From JBCBRD01 sp039819885 (GTDB lineage Bacteria; Pseudomonadota; Alphaproteobacteria; Rhizobiales; Hyphomicrobiaceae), in assembly GCA_039819885.1 (NCBI GenBank), contig JBCBRD010000209.1:1-5047 (forward strand): a stretch of DNA of 5,047 bases, written 5' to 3'. A model generated the notes under the pieces. That model was not told where the DNA came from and did no database searches. It saw only the letters and a list, made by a program, of their open reading frames with translations. Positions 1 through 5,047 of the stretch are shown piece after piece (the first letter of the stretch is position 1; the number at the start of each line of letters is the position of its first letter). A program made the position numbers and the translations under genes.

Positions 1-68
1 ACGGCGATTGGCACGCCGATCATCAAAAACGCAATGACCATCCCAAACAGAATTGCAATTTCCATGAC
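1..68. repeat. Left arm of a 68-bp perfect inverted repeat (antisense copy of dctM start)
   Basis: Bases 1-68 are the exact reverse complement of 211-278 with no mismatch. The match breaks at 69/210. The arm begins at the first base of the window, so it may extend further left. The 142-nt spacer holds the dctQ tail. It is most simply explained as a fold-back (inverted) chimera at a contig end from amplification or assembly, because it destroys the expected DctQ sequence. Confidence 0.95.
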
Positions 69-210
69 CTTGCTGACGTTCCGTTTTCTTGAGGTGGCCT
101 GGCGCGTCATCCGTGGCGAGCAGGAACTGCTGATTGCAAGCCACGAAGCAGAAGAGATGATCGAGGCGATTGAGGCCGATACCCAAAAGCCGACGAAACA
201 AGGCAGCTAA
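1..210 (+). CDS. TRAP transporter small permease subunit (DctQ), C-terminal fragment; first 68 nt probably artefactual
   Basis: An open frame enters from the left edge and stops at TAA 208-210. From about position 70 it reads LLTFRFLEVAWRVIRGEQE and then an acidic, charged tail ending in TKQGS. That is how DctQ small permeases usually end: a last hydrophobic helix, an RF-type arginine motif and a short cytoplasmic tail. The family forms, with DctM, the membrane part of tripartite ATP-independent periplasmic transporters. The stop lies 3 nt before the dctM start, the usual dctQ-dctM order, so the two are surely co-transcribed. The residues read from 1-68 (TAIGTPIIKNAMTIPNRIAI and on) are polar and unlike a membrane helix. 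That stretch is the exact antisense of the dctM start, so only about 69-210 is believed to be genuine dctQ. The substrate cannot be deduced. Confidence 0.75.
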   Translation, partial: TAIGTPIIKNAMTIPNRIAISMTLLTFRFLEVAWRVIRGEQELLIASHEAEEMIEAIEADTQKPTKQGS

Positions 211-278
211 GTCATGGAAATTGCAATTCTGTTTGGGATGGTCATTGCGTTTTTGATGATCGGCGTGCCAATCGCCGT
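211..278. repeat. Right arm of the 68-bp inverted repeat (native copy)
   Basis: This arm covers the GTC before dctM, its ATG, and the codons for the first 21 residues. It is in its natural context: it encodes a normal hydrophobic DctM N-terminus that continues without a break. It is therefore taken as the original copy and 1-68 as the derived one. Confidence 0.95.
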
Positions 279-1590
279 TGCCCTCGGTCTCTCATCTATC
301 GCTTTCCTTTACATCCATTCGGATGGATCGCTCGTCGTCATCGCACAGACCTTGTTCGATGCGTTTGCGGGCCATTATACGCTGCTTGCCATTCCCTTCT
401 TCATTCTCGCCTCCACGTTTATGTCAACAGGTGGGGTCGCGCGCCGCATCATCCGGTTCGCAATCAGCAGTGTGGCCCATCATCCTGGTGGTCTGGCAAT
501 CGCCGGTGTGTTCGCCTGCATGTTGTTTGCAGCGCTATCTGGTTCCTCCCCTGCAACGGTCGTCGCGATCGGCACCATCGTCATCGCCGCAATGCGCCAA
601 GTCGGGTACACGAAAGAGTTCGCTGCCGGTGTAATCTGCAATGCCGGGACACTCGGCATTCTCATTCCGCCGTCCATCGTGATGGTGGTCTACGCAGCCG
701 CCGTTGATGTATCCGTCGGCAGAATGTTTCTGGCCGGTGTCTTCCCTGGCCTCATCGCCGGTTTGATGTTGATCATCGGCATCGTCATCGCAGCGAAGAT
801 CTACGACCTGCCCTCACAACCAAAGGAATCCTGGAGCGAGTGGTTCCAGGCGGCCAGCGACGCCGGTTGGGGGCTGTTCCTGATCGTGATCATCCTAGGC
901 GGGATTTACGGAGGGATCTTCACACCGACCGAGGCGGCAGCCGTTGCTGCTGTCTATGCGTTCTTGATTGCAAACTTTGTCTACCGCGACATGGGTCCGC
1001 TGAAAGCAACGGGTGATGCCCCTTCAGTATCACTCTTCCAAAAGCCGCAGGCGTTGATCACAGCCTGGTTCCACAAAGACACCAAGCACGCCCTTTTCGA
1101 AGCGGGCAAGCTGACCATCATCCTGCTGTTCATCATTGCAAACGCGCTCATCTTGAAGCACGTCCTGACCGAAGAACGCATTCCCCAAGCCATCACAGAA
1201 GCGATGCTGGCCGCAGGCTTTGGAGCCATCACGTTCCTGATCGTCGTCAACTTGCTCTTGCTCATCGGTGGGCAGTTCATGGAACCATCCGGGTTGATCG
1301 TGATCGTGGCACCGCTTGTATTCCCGATCGCCATCGAACTGGGTATCGATCCCATCCACCTTGGCATCATCATGGTGGTGAACATGGAGATCGGCATGAT
1401 CACGCCACCCGTTGGGTTGAACTTGTTTGTCACCGCAGGGGTCGCAAAGATGTCGGTCATGAACGTGGTCAAGGCCGCGTTGCCCTGGTGCGGGATCATG
1501 TTCCTGTTCTTGATCCTCGTCACTTATGTCCCTGTGATCTCGACGTGGCTCCCGACCACGATGATGGGACCAGAAATCATCACGAAGTAG
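214..1590 (+). CDS. dctM: TRAP transporter large permease subunit (DctM family)
   Basis: This 458-residue protein is hydrophobic along nearly its whole length, as expected of the 12-or-so-helix large subunit that carries out sodium-coupled substrate transport in the inner membrane. Family landmarks seen: an N-terminal helix with GVPIAVALG (17-25), the loop SGSSPATVVAIGT (109-121), AGTLGILIPPS (144-154), GGIFTPTEAAAVAAVYA (233-249), GGQFMEPSG (352-360) with a following hydrophobic helix, and GMITPPVGLNLFV (394-406). The paired, similar motifs in the two halves (ILIPPS and MITPPVG) fit the inverted-repeat elevator fold known for the family. The ATG is 3 nt after the dctQ stop, with a weak AAGG about 10 nt upstream. 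The protein is somewhat longer than the roughly 425-440 residues common in the family. The excess sits in a polar linker at about 257-297 between the two halves. The imported substrate is unknown; the gene name marks the family, not dicarboxylate specificity. Confidence 0.95.
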   Translation: MEIAILFGMVIAFLMIGVPIAVALGLSSIAFLYIHSDGSLVVIAQTLFDAFAGHYTLLAIPFFILASTFMSTGGVARRIIRFAISSVAHHPGGLAIAGVFACMLFAALSGSSPATVVAIGTIVIAAMRQVGYTKEFAAGVICNAGTLGILIPPSIVMVVYAAAVDVSVGRMFLAGVFPGLIAGLMLIIGIVIAAKIYDLPSQPKESWSEWFQAASDAGWGLFLIVIILGGIYGGIFTPTEAAAVAAVYAFLIANFVYRDMGPLKATGDAPSVSLFQKPQALITAWFHKDTKHALFEAGKLTIILLFIIANALILKHVLTEERIPQAITEAMLAAGFGAITFLIVVNLLLLIGGQFMEPSGLIVIVAPLVFPIAIELGIDPIHLGIIMVVNMEIGMITPPVGLNLFVTAGVAKMSVMNVVKAALPWCGIMFLFLILVTYVPVISTWLPTTMMGPEIITK

Positions 1591-1614
1591 TCGCTGCAAA
1601 GACGCGGTTTACAA

Positions 1615-1641
1615 CGGCGAGTGCCCAAACGGGGCCCGCCG
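1615..1641 (+). terminator. Possible intrinsic terminator after dctM
   Basis: A GC-rich imperfect hairpin starts 25 nt after the dctM stop. CGGCG (1615-1619) pairs with CGCCG (1637-1641). After a mismatch and a bulge, CCC (1624-1626) pairs with GGG (1631-1633) around an AAAC loop. A T-enriched stretch, ATTTCGTTTCT, follows at 1642-1652. The T tract is interrupted, so termination efficiency is uncertain. Confidence 0.4.
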
Positions 1642-1778
1642 ATTTCGTTTCTGGTCGCGTCTATAGCAAGATGCAAGAACAGAAATTCGGCCACCTAGGC
1701 AGCAACCGTGGGCGCGCAGCACATCCACGACGCACCAACCTAACCATATGAAATTTCGAGCATAACAATTTGTCACCA

Positions 1779-1797
1779 CACTTCCCATTGAGAAGTG
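1779..1797. promoter_or_regulatory. Short inverted repeat upstream of tolC, possible operator
   Basis: CACTTC (1779-1784) and GAAGTG (1792-1797) form a perfect 6-bp inverted repeat around a 7-nt centre. It lies 70 nt before the tolC start, in the only stretch where a tolC promoter could sit. The size and spacing suit a dimeric repressor site, but no clear -35/-10 pair could be aligned with it. This is a suggestion only. Confidence 0.25.
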
Positions 1798-1835
1798 CGT
1801 GCATCGGATGGGGGAGCTTCACTGAGACCTGACAC

Positions 1836-1855
1836 AGAGTCAGTTAGAGTCAGTT
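1836..1855 (+). repeat. Two tandem copies of a 10-bp repeat just before tolC
   Basis: AGAGTCAGTT occurs at 1836-1845 and again, unchanged, at 1846-1855. A partial third copy (GAAGTCA) follows at 1856-1862. The 10-bp period is close to one helical turn, and the array ends 11 nt before the tolC ATG, covering the region where ribosome binding occurs. Confidence 0.7.
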
Positions 1856-1866
1856 GAAGTCATGCG

Positions 1867-3444
1867 ATGGACATTTTGGCCTTGCACAACCTTGACCAGG
1901 TCGCCGCGCGGCGTAGAGCGCGATGCGCACGAACCAACCCAATCCATGTCGACAGGCACGTGGCTTCGGTCGTTCTGATCGTATGTTTTAGCGCGGTGCT
2001 TTCGTCGAGCGTCTCAGCCATCACATTGCGTGAGGCATTTGCTGCCGCTTACGCGCACAATGCATCCCTCCAGGCAGAACGCTTTAAGACACGTGCGACC
2101 GATGACGGCGTCTCACGCGCCCTATCTGGCTACCGCCCACGCGTGAATGCAGACGCATTCTACGGTGGTGCATCACCAAGCCAGACTGCGAGAACGTCGA
2201 CCTCGTCATTTAGCGAATCCTATGGCTACGGCGTCACGATCGAACAACCATTGTTCGATGGCTTCAAGACCCACTATAGCGTCCAGGAAGCTGAAGCCAC
2301 AGTCCGGGCGTCACGCGAAGAGCTGAAAGCTGCGGAAAACGAAATCCTCTTTCAAACAGCGTCCGCTTATATGGACGTTCTGCGCGACGAAGGCATCAAC
2401 CTGTACCGCCGTAAGACGCTCAGCTCTCTCAAACGATTTCTTCTCGGGATCGAAGAACAGTTTGAACGTGAGCAGGTAACACAGACGGATGTCGAACAGG
2501 CGCGCCTGCGTGTGGCGACTGCGAAATCCGATGTGGACGGTGCGAAAGCACAGCTTCGTATCTCTCAACTGCGCTTTGTGAAAGTAACCCAACGAGCCGC
2601 GGACGATTTGCGAATGCCAGCGTTGCCAGTGGCTCTACCCAACAGCCTGGAAAGCGCGAACGAACTGGCGCGCCACGAAAGCCCGATTATTGCGGCAGCT
2701 ACTGAACAACACGAAGCAGCAACCCAAGCCGTTCAAAAAATCCGTGGCGAATTGCTGCCTCAGGCCGGTCTCGTTGCCGGTTACGATAAATCCTTCAACG
2801 ATGCAGAAACGTCTGTCGACCGCGATGGTTTCTCTGTTTTCGGGCGTGTGCGGGTACCGCTTTACCAGGGTGGTGAAGTGTCAGCTCGCATTCGCCAAGC
2901 CAAGAACACGGCAGCGGGGCGCAACCGTGAAACCCACGCCGCTGTCCGCCGCATCGACGAAGCGGTGGGCGCGGCGTGGGCTGAATTTCGCGCGGCCAAT
3001 GCCAAGGTGTCTTCCGACAAACTCGCGGTTGGCGCGAGCGAGCGTGCCCTAACGGGCGTGCGCGACGAACAGGAGTTTGGCAGACGGACGGTGCTTGATG
3101 TGCTGGATGCTGAGCGTGAGTTGATCAATGCGCGTATACGCCTTCTGGAAAGCACGCGAGATCAGCACGTTGCAGCATACTTACTTTTACGTTCGACGGG
3201 TCAGCTTACGATTGAGCGCATGGCACCGGGTACAGATCAGTACGACCCGCGAACATACTACGCCCAAGTGCGCGACACGTGGGGCGGAACGACAACGCCT
3301 GAGGCTAGCGCCGGTCACTTTCTCGGCGCCAACGAAACCGGCGAAGCGATTGCCATAGGGGGTCGCGGAAACGTTGATCGTCCTAACGGACACGCGGTCG
3401 GGTGGTCTGCCGAAGTTCATCGTGTGGGGGCGCAAGGTGAATAG
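1867..3444 (+). CDS. tolC: TolC-family outer membrane channel protein, probably for type I secretion
   Basis: This 525-residue protein is an outer-membrane efflux/secretion channel of the TolC type, which trimerises into a beta-barrel plus periplasmic alpha-helical tunnel. Family landmarks: ITLREAFAAAYAHNASLQAE at the mature N-terminus (52-71), the strand motif EQPLFDGFKT (126-135), a long helix rich in E, A and R (138-240), the second-half strand VPLYQGGEVSARIRQAK (330-346) and GRRTVLDVLDAERELINAR (405-423) before LLLRSTGQL (439-447). The two halves repeat each other, as the family does. A signal peptide is visible: hydrophobic 32-49 ending SVSA, with cleavage probably after Ala51. It has an unusually long arginine-rich leader of about 31 residues before it. 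The ATG was chosen because no better start exists: GTG 1960 has ACAGG only 4 nt away and would leave no positive n-region. A polar 75-residue tail follows the core. An RTX gene downstream suggests a role in type I secretion rather than drug efflux. Confidence 0.93.
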   Translation: MDILALHNLDQVAARRRARCARTNPIHVDRHVASVVLIVCFSAVLSSSVSAITLREAFAAAYAHNASLQAERFKTRATDDGVSRALSGYRPRVNADAFYGGASPSQTARTSTSSFSESYGYGVTIEQPLFDGFKTHYSVQEAEATVRASREELKAAENEILFQTASAYMDVLRDEGINLYRRKTLSSLKRFLLGIEEQFEREQVTQTDVEQARLRVATAKSDVDGAKAQLRISQLRFVKVTQRAADDLRMPALPVALPNSLESANELARHESPIIAAATEQHEAATQAVQKIRGELLPQAGLVAGYDKSFNDAETSVDRDGFSVFGRVRVPLYQGGEVSARIRQAKNTAAGRNRETHAAVRRIDEAVGAAWAEFRAANAKVSSDKLAVGASERALTGVRDEQEFGRRTVLDVLDAERELINARIRLLESTRDQHVAAYLLLRSTGQLTIERMAPGTDQYDPRTYYAQVRDTWGGTTTPEASAGHFLGANETGEAIAIGGRGNVDRPNGHAVGWSAEVHRVGAQGE

Positions 3445-3461
3445 CGAGATCAACCTTTTCC

Positions 3462-3488
3462 AGCGTCGAACAAGAGATGGACGACGCT
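3462..3488 (+). other. Stem-loop shortly after tolC
   Basis: AGCGTCG (3462-3468) and CGACGCT (3482-3488) give a perfect 7-bp stem with a 13-nt loop, 17 nt after the tolC stop. No T tract follows, so it is not a standard intrinsic terminator. It could protect the tolC mRNA 3' end or be a chance structure. Confidence 0.35.
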
Positions 3489-3588
3489 CACAAGTTCGAG
3501 GGGCCGCTATCGCAAGAACAGCGTAGCGGAGTTGGAGAAAACCAGCATCAAAAGGATTTCAACGATGGAAGAGACGACCCTTTAAGAA

Positions 3589-3629
3589 GATCGGCTGAAA
3601 AAAACCGATCGCGCACGAACCGAACGGTT
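3589..3629 (+). other. Two adjacent small hairpins in the RTX gene leader
   Basis: GATCGG (3589-3594) pairs with CCGATC (3605-3610) around a 10-nt A-rich loop. Seven bases later AACCG (3618-3622) and CGGTT (3625-3629) form a near-palindrome of 12 nt. Both lie just after the six-codon ORF MEETTL. A leader/attenuator or protein-binding role is conceivable but unproven. Confidence 0.25.
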
Positions 3630-3776
3630 AGGTCTAGCAGCCCGATTTAAGCACAGAACAGTTCAACACGACGACACCTTGAAGAGTGCACGCTTTTCAG
3701 GAAACGGGAGAGGTTTGGCTGAAGCCCCCCGACCATACGCTCGTCAGGTACGGGCGCCAAAGCGACGAACAAAATT

Positions 3777-3780
3777 GGAG
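3777..3780 (+). promoter_or_regulatory. Ribosome binding site of the RTX gene
   Basis: GGAG lies 8 nt before the ATG at 3789. This fixes the start: the RTX-like reading begins a few residues later, and no other candidate start in this frame has comparable spacing. Confidence 0.75.
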
Positions 3781-3788
3781 CAAACAAA

Positions 3789-5047
3789 ATGGCAAACGGC
3801 GAAACACAAATCGGAACAGTCGAAAACGACAATCTAACCGGCGCCGAAGGGGCGGACGTCCTCAACGGCGGCTACGGTGATGACCGCCTCGTCGGTGGTG
3901 CAGGAAATGACCAACTGGACGGTGGGCGTGGCTCAGATCTTTTGATCGGCGGCGATGGTGACGACGCTTTGATCGCAGCCTCAGACGCAGGCGAGCCCGA
4001 GATCGGACAAGAGGTCAATGCCGGCAACGACCCCGATGGCGAAGTGAACCCAGACACCAACACGATCTACCCTGACCAACCGTTCGTGGCTGATGACATC
4101 CTCGTCGGTGGGGCAGGCGCCGATACCTTCATCATGACACCGCTGCTAAACGCCAAAGAAGACATCTTGCGGAGAAACGCGGATGCAGATGGCTTCATCG
4201 ACTGGACTGGCAATGGTGTCGCTGGCGAAAACGACGAAGTTCACGACCATTGGCCAGACAGCATCGGCACCGACATCATCGCCGACTATGACAAGGCTGA
4301 AGGCGACCGCATCATCGCATATGGGCACACCGTCGAAGCCGACATCACTTATGAAGACGTTGACGGCGATGGCGTTGAAGAATCGATCATTCAGCTGCGC
4401 TCGAACCAGGCCAATGGCGGGGCACACGATGACGACCTCCTCGGCCGCGTCATTGTCCATGGAGACCGCGTCGAACAATCCGATGTCGAACTCGATGCCG
4501 GTGTGTTCTACGGCGTCATTGAGAATGTCTCTCAGATCGATGAGGCGATCGCACCAACCGGCGTGCGTGATGAGAACCCAAATGACAATGTCTCGGAGAA
4601 CCCGTTCCAGGATGAGGTGGACTTTGACGCTTTGAACGCGAATCCGGGTCCGCAATTCGTAGAGCAGACCCGCCCCGTGGATATCGTCGACGCAGCTGAC
4701 GACACGCTCACTGGAACCGAAGGCACAGATCAACTCAGTGGCGATCCATTGACGCCAAGCAGCTCGTCACTCGATTCACCGCTTTCATTCTGGCGTTTTG
4801 ACACCTCGGAAAACGGCGTCTTCGAGGATGCAAGAGACATCTCGGATGCGGGATACTATAGCCTCGTTAGCAACGTCGCCGTTTTGCAATCAGATGTCCC
4901 AACAACAGACGGCCCCAACGGTGGCACAGCGACACTGTTCGATGGTGAAAACACATTCGCCTATGCCGCGAACGACAGTACATACCAAGTCCTCAACGGG
5001 ACGGTCACAGCGTCTTTCCGAGCCGATGACCTAGGTGGCCTTCAAAC
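3789..5047 (+). CDS. RTX calcium-binding protein with start of a LamG/concanavalin-like domain, 3' truncated by window end
   Basis: The frame stays open from ATG 3789 to the window edge: 419 complete codons, no stop. No Sec signal peptide is present; the protein begins MANGETQIGTVENDNLTGAE. Residues 18-62 are RTX nonapeptides of the form GGxGxDxLx (NGGYGDDRLVGGAGNDQLDG and so on), which bind calcium and fold as a parallel beta-roll. A second part (101-243) opens with another RTX-like unit, DDILVGGAGADTFI, and has acidic EF-hand-like loops at 130-141 and 190-201. It also contains HDHWPDSIGTDIIADYD (152-168), NGGAHDDDLLGRVIVHGD (209-226) and ends near AGVFYGVI. After an acidic linker comes DDTLTGTEGTDQLSG (304-318). 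From about 333 (SFWRFDTSENGVFED, then ATLFDGENTF) it resembles the start of a LamG/concanavalin-like jelly roll. Lack of a signal peptide plus RTX repeats fits type I secretion to the cell exterior, probably by the TolC just upstream; the C-terminal secretion signal would lie outside the window. Adhesion or matrix binding is a plausible role, but function is not established. Confidence 0.9.
   Translation, partial: MANGETQIGTVENDNLTGAEGADVLNGGYGDDRLVGGAGNDQLDGGRGSDLLIGGDGDDALIAASDAGEPEIGQEVNAGNDPDGEVNPDTNTIYPDQPFVADDILVGGAGADTFIMTPLLNAKEDILRRNADADGFIDWTGNGVAGENDEVHDHWPDSIGTDIIADYDKAEGDRIIAYGHTVEADITYEDVDGDGVEESIIQLRSNQANGGAHDDDLLGRVIVHGDRVEQSDVELDAGVFYGVIENVSQIDEAIAPTGVRDENPNDNVSENPFQDEVDFDALNANPGPQFVEQTRPVDIVDAADDTLTGTEGTDQLSGDPLTPSSSSLDSPLSFWRFDTSENGVFEDARDISDAGYYSLVSNVAVLQSDVPTTDGPNGGTATLFDGENTFAYAANDSTYQVLNGTVTASFRADDLGGLQ
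3840..3974 (+). repeat. 27-nt coding repeats encoding five RTX nonapeptides
   Basis: Five consecutive 27-nt units encode GAEGADVLN, GGYGDDRLV, GGAGNDQLD, GGRGSDLLI and GGDGDDALI. The first is degenerate and the other four match the GGxGxDxLx consensus. The DNA copies are diverged at codon third positions, so the repeat is kept by protein selection rather than by recent duplication. Confidence 0.88.

Larger units (their letters stand above)
3445..3788 (+). other. 344-nt non-coding stretch between tolC and the RTX gene
   Basis: No convincing gene is present on either strand. It holds three small inverted repeats: AGCGTCG/CGACGCT at 3462-3488, GATCGG/CCGATC at 3589-3610 and AACCG/CGGTT at 3618-3629. 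It also holds a six-codon ORF, MEETTL, at 3565-3585 with AAGGA about 8 nt upstream. The end of the stretch carries the ribosome binding site of the RTX gene. It is long enough to contain a separate promoter and a structured leader, but no standard -35/-10 pair was recognised. Confidence 0.6.

Noticed and set aside
981..1599. Two long minus-strand open frames opposite dctM
   Set aside because: Their translations are low-complexity (His/Asp-rich in one, Met/Ser/Thr-rich in the other) with no domain pattern, and they lie antisense to a well-supported membrane protein. They are shadows of dctM codon bias.
1488..1751. 87-codon + strand open frame overlapping the dctM end
   Set aside because: More than a third lies inside dctM in another frame. 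The rest has no recognisable motif, and no ribosome binding site was seen.
3445..3585. tolC frame stays open for 46 codons after its TAG stop, suggesting readthrough or a broken longer gene
   Set aside because: An open run of 46 codons is not rare by chance. The translation has no motif, and TolC already has a full core and tail, so the TAG is taken as the true stop.
3840..3974. Tandem 27-nt repeat considered as a CRISPR or satellite array
   Set aside because: The units are diverged at third codon positions and contiguous without spacers. They encode RTX nonapeptides in one frame, so they are protein repeats.
4183..4635. 150-codon + strand open frame within the RTX gene
   Set aside because: It is a Met/Thr/Ser/Arg-rich, low-complexity translation in another frame of the RTX gene, with no recognisable motif.
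4146..4733. 195-codon minus-strand open frame opposite the RTX gene
   Set aside because: It is Val/Ile/Asp-rich because it mirrors the Asp/Glu-rich codons of the RTX protein. The + frame has clear RTX motifs and a good ribosome binding site.
1689..5040. 11-bp inverted match: GGCCACCTAGG at 1689-1699 and CCTAGGTGGCC at 5030-5040
   Set aside because: A few exact 11-bp matches are expected by chance in a window of this size, and neither site has related flanks. It is not comparable with the 68-bp repeat at the left end.

Overview
The window looks like a piece of an alphaproteobacterial chromosome or contig, probably marine and Rhodobacterales- or Rhizobiales-like. This is inferred from a TRAP dctQ-dctM pair, a TolC protein of the alphaproteobacterial kind, and a secreted RTX/LamG-type calcium-binding protein, all with moderately GC-rich codon use. 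No rRNA, tRNA, CRISPR array or transposase was seen. All confident genes are on the + strand; minus-strand open frames are shadows.

Layout. Positions 1-210 hold the C-terminal end of a TRAP small permease subunit (DctQ), followed after 3 nt by a complete large permease subunit (DctM, 214-1590). The first 68 bases are an exact reverse complement of 211-278, the start of dctM. This displaces the expected last membrane helix of DctQ and looks like a fold-back chimera at a contig end. A 276-nt gap (1591-1866) carries a possible dctM terminator, a small inverted repeat and a 10-bp tandem repeat just before the next gene. A TolC-family outer-membrane efflux/secretion protein follows (1867-3444). 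After a 344-nt non-coding stretch with three small inverted repeats, an RTX protein starts at 3789 behind a clear GGAG ribosome binding site and runs off the window end.

Function. DctQ-DctM would be the membrane part of a sodium-driven, binding-protein-dependent importer for an organic acid; the DctP binding protein is not in view. TolC beside an RTX protein suggests type I secretion, with TolC as the outer-membrane channel and the RTX protein as a candidate cargo. The ABC transporter and membrane fusion protein such a system needs are not in this window. The most interesting items are the terminal inverted duplication and the RTX protein. The latter has its RTX block at the N-terminus, then an acidic module with EF-hand-like loops, then the start of what looks like a LamG/concanavalin-like domain.
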